This document shows positions 19,165-27,747 of a stretch of DNA of 64,000 nucleotides, in pieces. Made by a program: the position numbers and the translations under genes. Position 1 is the first letter of the stretch. Every line of letters starts with the position of its first letter. The notes under the pieces were generated by a model. It saw nothing but the letters and a program-made list of their open reading frames with translations, ran no database searches and was not told the origin of the DNA. This stretch comes from Planctomycetaceae bacterium (GTDB lineage: Bacteria > Planctomycetota > Planctomycetia > Planctomycetales > Planctomycetaceae), in assembly GCA_041398785.1 (NCBI GenBank), contig JAWKUA010000026.1:12946-76945 (forward strand), in the 5' to 3' direction.

Positions 19165-20379
19165 CCGAACCGCGACTACCACGCGATCGAATTCACGTTG
19201 GCTCCGGCTTCGTAGGATTTCCGGCTGCGGATCGAACGCGCACATTCCGTTGGCATTTGGCGTGATCGCAGATCGGCGGATCCATTTTACGGGAGTTGCC
19301 GTCAGACCAGATGGCCCTTCTTCCAGAATGGCGGGAAAATACGTCGGGCGGCTGCCCGAATGAAAATCGCCTGAGTCAAAGTTGCCGGACGGAGCTGCGG
19401 CATTGATTTTCCCGGCCACTGAACTTCGAATTGCCGTGGACGAACAGTTCGAACACACCATGCTGCTGACGGGATTGCCGGGTAGACCGAACACGAAGCA
19501 GTCATGGTCAGCGGTCCGCAAATGCCGAACCACAGCGGCTTTCCCGGTTTCATGGCGATCTTGTGAAACACCTGCTTCACTCCCGCCGCAGCGAGTTCAG
19601 AAGGGACCAGATCCAGAGCCCCGGCCGACACGCTCTCCGACAGCAGCAGGAAGTCGTGCCGCAAGCCGCGAGCGATATGGTCGCAGTAGACGTCGGCAGT
19701 CGCGTGCGACTCCCAGCGGGACCGGTGTCGCGCTGGCTCGGCGGATCTGAGCGACCAGCATCGGTTCATTGGAATTGCGAATGAATCCGGGACTGAGCGG
19801 TTCGGCAACGTCGACAAGTTCGTCACCCGTTGCCAGAACCGCGACTGTTGGACGCCGGAACACGGGGACGCTGGCGATTCCGAATTCCGCCAGCACGGCG
19901 ATGTGCTGAGGCTGCAGCATGGTTCCCGTCGACATCAGCGATGAGCCGGTCTTTGCCGAACTTCCCTGCCGCAGCACATTTCGTTCGGCGGCGATGGAAT
20001 CGGCGGCCATTGTGACTTCGTTCGGAAGTTCCGGGTTCCACTGCACGTCTTCGATCGGTATCACGCAGTCGGCTCCTTCGGGCAGCGGAGCACCCGTCAT
20101 GATCCTCACCGCGGTGTCCGGTGTAACATGATGCCGCGGCACGGTTCCGGCGGTGATGGTTTCCGAAACCGGCAGGGTTCGTGAGCCGGAATGGCGGAAT
20201 CCGGCGGACGCCACAGCGAAGCCATCCATCATCGATTTGTCGAATGGTGGCGAATCATGAGGCGTGGTCAGATTCTCCGCCAGTACCAGCTCCAGCGTCT
20301 CCGACAACGGCAGAACAACGGGTTCCGCGCGCTGCACGTGAGAAAGAATGTCGTCAAAGGCATCGGCGACAGAGTGCAT
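19165..20379 (-). pseudogene. moeA: Molybdopterin molybdenumtransferase, frameshifted
   Basis: The first 225 or so residues are an intact MoeA N-terminus: MHSVADAFDDIL, PPFDKSMMDGFAV, AVRIMTGAPLPEGADCVIP, VAVLATGDELV, RNSNEPML. MoeA inserts molybdate into adenylylated molybdopterin. From about 19690 the frame changes and the match continues as HIARGLRHDFLLL, SAGALDLVPSELAAAGV and FHKIAMKPGKPLWFGI, then FGLPGNPVSSMV, and finally TYFPAILEEGPSGLTATPVK in further frames. At least four indels interrupt it. No other molybdenum cofactor genes are nearby. An active enzyme cannot be made from the sequence as given. Confidence 0.85.
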
Positions 20380-20730
20380 TCGGCCTGGTTCCCGCTGCAG
20401 GAATTCGATCCGGCGCTGCAGGACGCAGTCGCCGGAGGAATACTAATGGAAGCGGGATTGCGTCTCGACCGAAGCCCCAGCCGTCACTTGAACGATCGCG
20501 CGGGCAGCAATTCAGGTATGCAGAAGCGAGTGGCGATGCTGTCTGGAACCTTGATTGTGGCATTCGACTTCGAAGGTACGCGTCGCGCGTGCGTTGTGGC
20601 TGGCGGCGGCGTCCATTCGCTGCGCGACTTCACTTTTGCAATGATGTGCTGCCCGTTTGGTGCGCTTTGAGTGAAAAAATCGCATTGTTCCGCCCGGTAT
20701 GGGGCCATGAACGCAGGTCCGGGGCCAGCC
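20380..20730. other. Divergent spacer between moeA and a membrane-anchored gene
   Basis: These 350 bases separate divergent genes. Open frames cross it, including a GTG at 20671 in frame with the downstream gene, but no domain is visible. Promoters for both genes are expected here. Confidence 0.35.
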
Positions 20731-22221
20731 ATGAAAATTACCCGACGACGCGTCTTGATTATGCTCTGGATGGCGGGTCTGCTGACTCCATGCCTGTGGG
20801 CGGTGCGGTTGTTTCTGGGTCGTCCCACGGCGGTGGAGGTGTCTGCGGAAACGACGTTCCTGGTCGGCGAGAAGCTGGCTGACGGGTCACTCGATTTCAG
20901 CAAAGCGCTCTACCAGCACTGCAATTTCCCGGTTGATGATTCGCTGAACGCGGCGATCGGCCTGATGCAACTGCCGGAGCTTCCGCGCGTTGAAGACCTG
21001 TACCGAATAATCCACCTGGGTTCGGGTGAACCGCCTGCGGGCTACGAAAATGATGGCGCGTTCCGGAGGTCAAGATTGTGGGACACGGGGGTCAGGGAGA
21101 TCCGTCGGACAGCAGACCGACCCTGGACCGCGGAACGCTTTCCCACGATGGCGAAGGTCGTAGCGGCCGAAGAAACTCTTGTTCTCCAATGGAAAGCGGC
21201 CGTCGCGAAACCTCGACTGGTCAAGCCGCTGGGAGTGACGACAGACGAACTCAGGAATGTCATCGTCCGCGGTGCTCGCATCCTTCAGCGTCGAGCGATG
21301 TTAGCGGCCGGTGAGGGTCGCTGGGACGACGCGATTGACGACCTGAAGTCTGTTGACCACGCCGCGGAGTTGCTGGCACAACTGCAGTGCGGCTGGGAAA
21401 CATACACCGCGTGTACGATCCACCACGACGTGTGCCGCGTCGTTTCCAGCGCCGTGCTGAATTCGACGACAGTGAACCCGCAGTTTTCCGCCTACATCCG
21501 GGAACGCTCCGAATGGCCCGTTCATGAAGTTGTCGCCAGGGCGGTCGATCAGGCGGTCCGGATTCATTTTCAGCTCGCGGTGCGGGATTGCCGCGAACGC
21601 AATTCGTATCTGCAGTGGTACGTTGGCGGCGGATTGATCTCTAATGACGCGAAAGCCCGCGAACTGCAGCTTACGCAGATTCGAAACAGCATTGACTGGT
21701 CGACGGTATCGCGAATCCAGAATGAAGTGGTCTCTGAATTTGTGGATGCTCTGGGCGAATCGGAACACGACGAATACCAGGTCAAGTGGAACCGAGCCGT
21801 TGATGTGTTCAGCGACTGGAATCGCAACGATCTGATCGAAGAAGTCCGGATGCTGGATCTGTCACGAATCCCTGAGCGGCTGGGTTACGCCCTGGCAAAC
21901 TCATCCTACGAAACGAGAGTTCGCGGACTTCACGACCGCCGCGACGCTGTCAAACTCAGCCAACAGGCGTCGCTGACGTCGCTGGCGATTGCGGAATACC
22001 GTCAGCAGAACGGTCAGTTCCCCGACACGCTGAACCAGTTGCCCAAAGCCATTCGCGCGGGGTTGAAGCCGTACCGCACAGGGCAGCAGGATTTTCGATT
22101 GGAACGCGACGAACGCAGCATCACACTGCGTTCCGGTGACTCCCGTCGCTCAGCCTGGACATTCCTGATTGACTCGTCCAACGAAGCGGATCAGCCGGAA
22201 TCCGACAACGCGGTTCGCTGA
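20731..22221 (+). CDS. Membrane-anchored protein of unknown function
   Basis: About 496 residues. A basic N-terminus (MKITRRRVLIM) is followed by one transmembrane helix to about residue 27, then a long soluble domain rich in helices, presumably periplasmic. Near the C-terminus is SLAIAEYRQQNGQFPDTLNQL, a motif shared by many planctomycete and other bacterial proteins of unknown role that resemble the end of secretion-type pseudopilins and peptidase-associated proteins. I cannot name a function. Starts at GTG 20671 or ATG 20707 are also possible; 20731 gives the cleanest membrane topology. Confidence 0.68.
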   Translation: MKITRRRVLIMLWMAGLLTPCLWAVRLFLGRPTAVEVSAETTFLVGEKLADGSLDFSKALYQHCNFPVDDSLNAAIGLMQLPELPRVEDLYRIIHLGSGEPPAGYENDGAFRRSRLWDTGVREIRRTADRPWTAERFPTMAKVVAAEETLVLQWKAAVAKPRLVKPLGVTTDELRNVIVRGARILQRRAMLAAGEGRWDDAIDDLKSVDHAAELLAQLQCGWETYTACTIHHDVCRVVSSAVLNSTTVNPQFSAYIRERSEWPVHEVVARAVDQAVRIHFQLAVRDCRERNSYLQWYVGGGLISNDAKARELQLTQIRNSIDWSTVSRIQNEVVSEFVDALGESEHDEYQVKWNRAVDVFSDWNRNDLIEEVRMLDLSRIPERLGYALANSSYETRVRGLHDRRDAVKLSQQASLTSLAIAEYRQQNGQFPDTLNQLPKAIRAGLKPYRTGQQDFRLERDERSITLRSGDSRRSAWTFLIDSSNEADQPESDNAVR

Positions 22222-22231
22222 GTTTTCTACT

Positions 22232-22310
22232 GGCCGCGGCGGACGCCGATACTTTTCGTTCTACCTGCTCCCGCGAGCCCGAATGTCTCATTCTGCCCCG
22301 CTCGCGGTAT
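22232..22310 (+). repeat. 79-bp inverted repeat, left copy
   Basis: This 79-base element matches the reverse complement of 23427-23505 at 74 of 79 positions. Within it, CCGCGAGC and GCTCGCGG form a perfect 8-base internal stem, so each copy could fold into a hairpin. It abuts the stop codon of the thioredoxin-like gene on the minus strand. Confidence 0.9.
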
Positions 22311-23179
22311 CAATAGAACGCGGTCGCCAGTTTGCGGCGGTATTCAGACGCCAGTTTCGACTTCGGCCCCATCGTCGTCAGGATACCGACCATGACTTCC
22401 TTGGCCTGGTCACGCACTTCCCCAAAGTTATTTTGCACGACTCCCAGCAGCAGTTCGCAGGATTCCTCATAGCGTTTGTCGATGCTCAGTGCTTCGGCCA
22501 GAGTGATCTGCAGTGCCGGGTTTGTCGGGTCGGCCAGCAGAGCCTTTCGCGCGGCGGTTGTACCACCGGATTCTTCAACTTCGGCACGCAGCAGAAGCTG
22601 TTCCTTCAAAGACTCCGCGTCGGCTTCCAGATAGCCGGCGGCTTCCAGATGCCCAATCATCTCACTGGCTTCCTGATCGCGATCAAGAGCCATCAGTGTG
22701 CGGGCCAGCGCGATTCGAAAGGGCCGAGTCTCCGGTTCCAGATCGACGGCTTTCCGGAAGGACGCTTCCGCGGCGGCGATATCTCCGGCGGCTTCCGCGT
22801 CACTTCCGGCGGCAAACGCTTCGGCGGCCGGTGAAGGCAGGAATTCGTCCAGCCAGGCTCGCAGGTTCGCTTCCGGCTGAGCACCACTGATCTGACTGAC
22901 GGGTTGCCCTTCCGCCATCGCGACGACAAACGGAATGGACTGAACTCCGAACGCGCCGGCGATTTCGGGATTCTCGTCAACATTGACCTTCACCAGCACA
23001 AACCGACCGTCGTATTCGTTGGCCAGCTTTTCCAGCAGCGGCATCAACTGACGACAGGGGCCACACCAATCGGCCCAGAAGTCCAGCACGACGGGACAGC
23101 TCATCGACTGATCAATGACGTCAGCGCGAAACGTTTCCGTGGTGGTGGTGCGAATCCATTGAGATGACGTGGCGGACAT
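22310..23179 (-). CDS. CnoX-like thioredoxin with C-terminal TPR region
   Basis: This 289-residue protein has a thioredoxin domain with an active WCGPC motif (Cys39 and Cys42) and the cis-Pro segment QSIPFVV. A helical tetratricopeptide-type region follows (about 135-285: EAAGDIAAAEASFRKAVDLEP, DPTNPALQITLAEALS). The architecture is that of CnoX/YbbN, a chaperone and redox holdase that works with GroEL in E. coli. E. coli YbbN lacks the CGPC pair, whereas this protein keeps it and so should be redox-active. The start is ATG 23179; longer versions add an unrelated tail. The gene lies between two copies of a 79-bp inverted repeat. Confidence 0.85.
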   Translation of the reverse strand: MSATSSQWIRTTTTETFRADVIDQSMSCPVVLDFWADWCGPCRQLMPLLEKLANEYDGRFVLVKVNVDENPEIAGAFGVQSIPFVVAMAEGQPVSQISGAQPEANLRAWLDEFLPSPAAEAFAAGSDAEAAGDIAAAEASFRKAVDLEPETRPFRIALARTLMALDRDQEASEMIGHLEAAGYLEADAESLKEQLLLRAEVEESGGTTAARKALLADPTNPALQITLAEALSIDKRYEESCELLLGVVQNNFGEVRDQAKEVMVGILTTMGPKSKLASEYRRKLATAFY

Positions 23180-23426
23180 GGCAGCAACTTCGTGACTTCG
23201 GAAAGAACAGTGAATCGCCGGGACTCTCGCGTTTCGGGGCAGGTTACTCGTAAACCGCTGCGTCGCCAACATCCGGCGGTCGATGTTTCCACGAAGACAC
23301 CGACCGAAAGACCGCCGCAATCCCATCGCGCTGCGCTGGCTGCCTTGCGCGTGTCGCGCAGCGACCGGAAACCGCTGGTGGATGACCAAATTCGCCAGGC
23401 CGCGTACGATGGCGGCAGGACGTCAT

Positions 23427-23505
23427 ATACCGCGAGCGGGGCAGAATGAGACATTCGGGCTCGCGGGAGTAAGAAGAGCGAAAAGTACCGGCGTCCGCCG
23501 CGGCC
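23427..23505 (-). repeat. 79-bp inverted repeat, right copy
   Basis: This is the inverted partner of 22232-22310, differing at five positions, all in the stretch from GCCGATAC to GCTCCCGC. It lies about 250 bases upstream of the thioredoxin start and about 90 bases before the 3' end of the sulfatase gene. Confidence 0.9.
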
Positions 23506-23595
23506 GGTATAAAACGATTTCCGACGGCTGCACCGCACAACTTCGGTAAAGATGTGGTGCCCGGGGCAATCGAACTTCGGAAGCGCGTTTGGCCG

Positions 23596-25053
23596 TCATG
23601 GTCTCCACGGTTCCGGGCCGCCGTCCTGTGCTCGCAGGAATCTTGCGTCAACTTCCGTATACCAGCGATGAAGTCTGTCGCGCAGGACGGCGACTTGTTC
23701 CGGACGCGATTCCGCAAGGTCGTGCTGTTCGCTGATGTCGTCCGCAAGGTGGAACAGATTCACCTGCCCGTCTTCGAATCGTTCGATCAGTTTCCAGTCG
23801 CCCATTCGAACGGCGGCTCCCGGCATTCCACCCTGATTCGAATAATGCGGGTAATGCCAGAACAGCGCGTCGCGTTCCGGTGGCTCGCCGCCGCGCAGCA
23901 GCGTCACGAGGCTGAGTCCGTCCAGATGCTGGTTCGGCCGAAGCGGCTGACCGGTCAGTTGCAGAATCGTTGGATAGAAGTCAGTGCTGATCACCGGCAC
24001 GTCGCAGGTGCTGCCAGGCGAGGTGACTCCCGGAGCCCGGATCAGGAACGGTTCGCGAATTCCTCCTTCATACAGCCAGCCCTTGCCGCCGCGCAGCGGA
24101 AGATTGCTGGTCGGCGATCCTTCCGACGTTGACAATCCGCCGTTGTCCGACATGAAACAGACGATCGTGTTGTCGGCAAGTTCCAGTTCATCCAAAGCGT
24201 CCAGCACGCGTCCGACGGCCGCGTCCATCGCTTCCACCATCGCCGCGTAGACCGCGTGAGACTGCAGGATGCGAACCTGACGTTCCGTGGCATCGGGCCA
24301 GATCTGCTCTTCCGGGCCGAATTGCGGTTTGCCGCCGAGCCCCAGTCGCTCGGCCTTTTGACGGTACTTCTCGACCAGTTCCGGCTTCCCCATCAGCGGC
24401 GTGTGAACGCTGTAAAACGCCAGGTACGCCAGGAACGGCTCGTCCCGGTGTTCAGTGATAAACTTCACCGTCTCGCGCGAAAGTCTGTCGGGCAGATGTT
24501 CTCCCTCCGGACCATCGGAAAGCCGCGGGTTGCCGTACGGCGAAAAATACTTTCCCGGTCCATACGGTCCGCCGCGGGAGAAGCCGCCGACGTTGACATC
24601 AAATCCCTGATGTTCGGGCCAGAATTCTTCCGTCGGGCCCAGATGCCATTTGCCCGCGAAAAATGTCGCGTATCCGGTGTCTTTCAGAGCTTCCGCGAGC
24701 GTCACTTCGCTTAATGGCATGAAGTCGTTCAACTCGGCGGGAAGAAATCGGCCGGACCGCTTGCCGGTGAACCAGTCAGTCGCGGCGGCTCGCGTTGGAT
24801 ACTTGCCGGTCATGATGCTGAAGCGAGTCGGCGAACACACCGGATTGGCCGCATAGCCATTCGTAAACTTCATCCCGCCAGCCGCCAGACGATCGATGTT
24901 CGGTGTCTCGTAGAACGTCGCAGGATTGTTGGCTCCGATGTCCATGTACCCAAGGTCATCGACAAGAATGAAGACAACGTTGGGCTGATCCGCGGCGCGC
25001 GCGGAGGAAAGAAGCAGGAGGAAAAGTGGCAGCAGTATTGGGAGACGTTTCAT
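23596..25053 (-). CDS. Secreted arylsulfatase-type sulfatase
   Basis: This 485-residue enzyme has a clear signal peptide (PILLPLFLLLLSSARA, cleavage about residue 20-21). The formylglycine motif is CSPTR with Cys73, followed by SIMTGKYPTR. Calcium ligands include the Asp pair in VDDLGY, and SDNGG is present near the middle. Sulfatases of this kind hydrolyse sulfate esters, often of algal or mucin polysaccharides, and need a formylglycine-generating enzyme that is not in this window. Multiple sulfatases are typical of marine planctomycetes. Location is periplasmic or surface. The natural substrate cannot be assigned. Confidence 0.92.
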   Translation of the reverse strand: MKRLPILLPLFLLLLSSARAADQPNVVFILVDDLGYMDIGANNPATFYETPNIDRLAAGGMKFTNGYAANPVCSPTRFSIMTGKYPTRAAATDWFTGKRSGRFLPAELNDFMPLSEVTLAEALKDTGYATFFAGKWHLGPTEEFWPEHQGFDVNVGGFSRGGPYGPGKYFSPYGNPRLSDGPEGEHLPDRLSRETVKFITEHRDEPFLAYLAFYSVHTPLMGKPELVEKYRQKAERLGLGGKPQFGPEEQIWPDATERQVRILQSHAVYAAMVEAMDAAVGRVLDALDELELADNTIVCFMSDNGGLSTSEGSPTSNLPLRGGKGWLYEGGIREPFLIRAPGVTSPGSTCDVPVISTDFYPTILQLTGQPLRPNQHLDGLSLVTLLRGGEPPERDALFWHYPHYSNQGGMPGAAVRMGDWKLIERFEDGQVNLFHLADDISEQHDLAESRPEQVAVLRDRLHRWYTEVDARFLRAQDGGPEPWRP

Positions 25054-25061
25054 GGGGCAGG

Positions 25062-25156
25062 AGTCGGGAGTCGGGATTCAGGAGTCAGGTGTCGGTAGTC
25101 GGGAGTCAGTTGTCGGTAGTCGGTAGTCGGTAGTCGGGAGTCGGGAGTCAGTTGTC
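25062..25156 (+). repeat. Heptamer tandem array (AGTCGGG-like, 13 units)
   Basis: Thirteen consecutive 7-base units plus a partial one follow the pattern (A/T)(G/T)TC(G/A)G(G/T), with AGTCGGG and AGTCGGT most frequent. The array fills the gap between the sulfatase start (25053) and the glcE stop (25181), so it lies in the sulfatase 5' untranslated or promoter region. No spacers exist, so it is not a CRISPR array. It may vary in copy number by slippage. Confidence 0.9.
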
Positions 25157-25180
25157 CGATCTGAGATTTGAGATCGATCG

Positions 25181-26329
25181 TCACTTCTCACCACTGCCAT
25201 CGAACAGGCCGTGCGGGTCGAATGTTTGACGCAGGCGAGTTGACAGCGGATCCGTTTGACGTGCCGGGTGAGATGATTCCCACGTGGAAACGCTGCCGCC
25301 GCAGCGGGTCGTGAGCTGTTCGCAAAGCTGGTGCAACTGCGAATCCTGTTTCGAAGCGATCGCGTACAGGATGCCGTTGCCGGCGTGACCGACAACATGA
25401 TGTCCCGCGTCGGTGATCGCCTTCGTGATGTTCGAAAGTTTCGAAGGCAGCACCGCAACGCGGTAATGGTCTGACTTCCAGCCATAGCCAAAGCCGCGGC
25501 AGTGTTCCGGAATTCGAAATTCGGGTGCTGCGTCCCCGCGAGTTCCCGCGTCGCGAGAATCGAACGTCTGAGTCGCGTCGCTGCCGCATTCGCCGCGAAT
25601 CTGTTCAGCCTGCCAGTCGCAGACGGAATCCGATCCTTCGACTCCCACCGTCAGTGACACCGGTCCTCGCTCGTCGGCTTTGGTAGCCGGAGCGGCCGCG
25701 AAGTCCAGCACGACAGGTGTCGCCGCCGACACATTGATGCGATCGAGTGCCGCGGAAAATGATTCCAGTCGCGGAAAGTGAAACGATCGGATGAGTGATT
25801 GTTCCGGAACGGGCTTCAGCTTGAATGTCACCTGGGTGATGACGGCCAGCGATCCTCGCGAACCCACCATCAACCGGCACAGATCGTAGCCGGCGACGTT
25901 CTTGACGACTCGCCCGCCCGCATGGAACACGCGGCCCTGACCGTCGACCGCTTCGATCCCGATCACGTAGTCCCGCAGCGTGCCGTAACCGTACTGCCGC
26001 GAGCCGGCAACGTCCGACGCCACCATCGCTCCCACAGACATGGCGCGATCAAAGCAGTCGATGGGAAGCTGCTGGCGTTCGTTTGCCAGAATACGGCTCA
26101 GTTCGTTCGCAGGCATTCCGGCCTGGACAGTGATCGTCATGTCACGAGCCGGATAGTCGACGACCGCTGACATGCCGGATAGATCCAGCAGGCGGTGATT
26201 CGCCGCGAGTTCTTCGCTCGCCGACAATCGGGCCGTGCGCAGCTTCGCGCGATCGGCAGCCGCAGCGCGGACGATGTCAGCAACATCACCGGCTGAGTTT
26301 GGTTTCAGAATTGATTCGCCGTTTGACAA
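25181..26329 (-). CDS. glcE: Glycolate oxidase FAD-binding subunit-like protein
   Basis: This 382-residue protein fits GlcE. An FAD-binding (PCMH-type) domain is marked by VDYPARDMTITVQAGM, LPIDCFDRAMSVGAMVASD, and GSRQYGYGTLRDYVIGIE with GGRVVKNVAGYDL. The C-terminus ends LRQTFDPHGLFDG, as in glycolate oxidase and lactate dehydrogenase subunits. In the GlcDEF complex GlcE partners GlcD and the Fe-S protein GlcF to oxidise glycolate to glyoxylate. Neither partner is adjacent. The start is a TTG at 26329 with only a weak GGAAA upstream; no nearer ATG keeps the whole domain. Confidence 0.83.
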   Translation of the reverse strand: MSNGESILKPNSAGDVADIVRAAAADRAKLRTARLSASEELAANHRLLDLSGMSAVVDYPARDMTITVQAGMPANELSRILANERQQLPIDCFDRAMSVGAMVASDVAGSRQYGYGTLRDYVIGIEAVDGQGRVFHAGGRVVKNVAGYDLCRLMVGSRGSLAVITQVTFKLKPVPEQSLIRSFHFPRLESFSAALDRINVSAATPVVLDFAAAPATKADERGPVSLTVGVEGSDSVCDWQAEQIRGECGSDATQTFDSRDAGTRGDAAPEFRIPEHCRGFGYGWKSDHYRVAVLPSKLSNITKAITDAGHHVVGHAGNGILYAIASKQDSQLHQLCEQLTTRCGGSVSTWESSHPARQTDPLSTRLRQTFDPHGLFDGSGEK

Positions 26330-26580
26330 GAGTGAATTTCCGTTTGGTGCTGCGTCTCGTTGAAACGTCGCAAGTCGTCATTTCCCGTTCCACGACTCAG
26401 TCCCGGAACACACTTCATGCGGCCTCGCTCTTCGCACGAGAAATTCAGGATTCGCCGTGCGACCACGGAAGAAGAAACGTCTGCTTTGACTGTATCAGGT
26501 TACGCGTTCGTTGGTCAGCATGAGCGACGTCGGCAACGGAACTCGACGGTCACAACGCCGCGCTGTTGCCTGCGCACATG

Positions 26581-27693
26581 TCACATCCGATGTCGGTCGA
26601 CCAGGTGCCAGTCAACTTCGACTCCCAGGCCAGGCCGGTCGGGAAGCGTGGTGAATGGTCCCTGGATACTCAGCGGTTCGTGAACGATGCTGAATTCATG
26701 GTACGACGGTCCCAGGCAGTCTCCGGGGATCGACTCAACCTGCACATTTGCGGTGGAAACGACAAAGTGCATCATCGCGGCGGCTCCGACATCCCATTCC
26801 AGATTTGATCCGATCGTGCATGGAATTCCGTGTCGCGCGGCGACTTCGGCCATGCGGCGAGCGTTCAGAATTCCGCCCTGTTTTCCGGGGTACAGCGTCA
26901 CGGCGTCGCAGCAGTGATGGTGCAGCAGTTCCAGCAGATGAACTTCGTCGAAACAGCTTTCGTCGGCCAGGACGCGGATTCCGAAGTCGTCCTTCAGCCT
27001 TTTCAGATTCGTATAGTCACCGCGCTGAAGCGGCTGTTCGACAATTGCGATATCACAGTCCTGCAGTTGCCGCAGACACTCACGAGCGCGCCGGTCCGAC
27101 CAGCCTCCGTTGGCGTCGATCGTGACTTCGATTTCGGGACCGACAGCTTCGCGGACAGCGCGCACGCGAGCCACGTCATCACTGTCCGTACCGACTTTGA
27201 CCTTGATCGTTGAAAAACCGGTTTCGACAAGTGCCGCCGATCGTTCCGCGGCAACCTTCGGCGCGTAGGCTCCCAGCGAAAATCGGTTTCGAATCGTCAG
27301 CGGCCGAACGGCTCCTCCCAGAACTTCATAGATCGGTTTTTCCTGCGCTTTTCCGACGACGTCGTGGCACGCCATTTCCACGGCCGCCTTTGCGAACCAG
27401 TTGCCGACGGCAGCCGAATCCAGCAGCCGCGAAATCGCGTCAACGTCGCTGGCGTCGCGATTTACAACCAGCGGCGCGAACAGATTTTGAATGATGGCGG
27501 TCGCTCCCCAGACAGTCTCGCCGCTCCATCGCGGAGTCACCGTGGCTTCTCCGACGCCCTCCAGGCCGTCTTCCGTCGTCAGCCGCACCAGCACAAACGC
27601 GGATTCGTCGTGCCGTCCCAGAGCCGACACCATGCGGCGCTCCGGCTTCAGCGGAATACAGACCGGGATGGCTTCCAGGTTTCGGATTCTCAT
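26581..27693 (-). CDS. Mandelate racemase/muconate lactonizing enzyme family protein
   Basis: This is an enolase-superfamily enzyme of 370 residues. An N-terminal capping domain (to about 125) precedes a barrel domain with the MLE-subgroup catalytic pattern: KVKVG (Lys-x-Lys base), DANGGW, EQPL and ADES (three metal-binding acids), and the second Lys in LYPGKQGG. Members include muconate cycloisomerase, o-succinylbenzoate synthase and dipeptide epimerases. The exact reaction cannot be assigned from sequence. The start at 27693 (MRIRNLEA) leaves a 54-base divergent gap to the ceramidase-like gene, so the two probably share a control region. Confidence 0.86.
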   Translation of the reverse strand: MRIRNLEAIPVCIPLKPERRMVSALGRHDESAFVLVRLTTEDGLEGVGEATVTPRWSGETVWGATAIIQNLFAPLVVNRDASDVDAISRLLDSAAVGNWFAKAAVEMACHDVVGKAQEKPIYEVLGGAVRPLTIRNRFSLGAYAPKVAAERSAALVETGFSTIKVKVGTDSDDVARVRAVREAVGPEIEVTIDANGGWSDRRARECLRQLQDCDIAIVEQPLQRGDYTNLKRLKDDFGIRVLADESCFDEVHLLELLHHHCCDAVTLYPGKQGGILNARRMAEVAARHGIPCTIGSNLEWDVGAAAMMHFVVSTANVQVESIPGDCLGPSYHEFSIVHEPLSIQGPFTTLPDRPGLGVEVDWHLVDRHRM

Positions 27694-27747
27694 AATGCGC
27701 AGCCCCGCGTCGAACATTCCGAGATCACAAGTTGAGTATGAGTTTCC

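Noticed and set aside
25062..25156. Possible CRISPR array
   Set aside because: The units are 7 bases long and contiguous with no spacers, so it is a simple tandem repeat.
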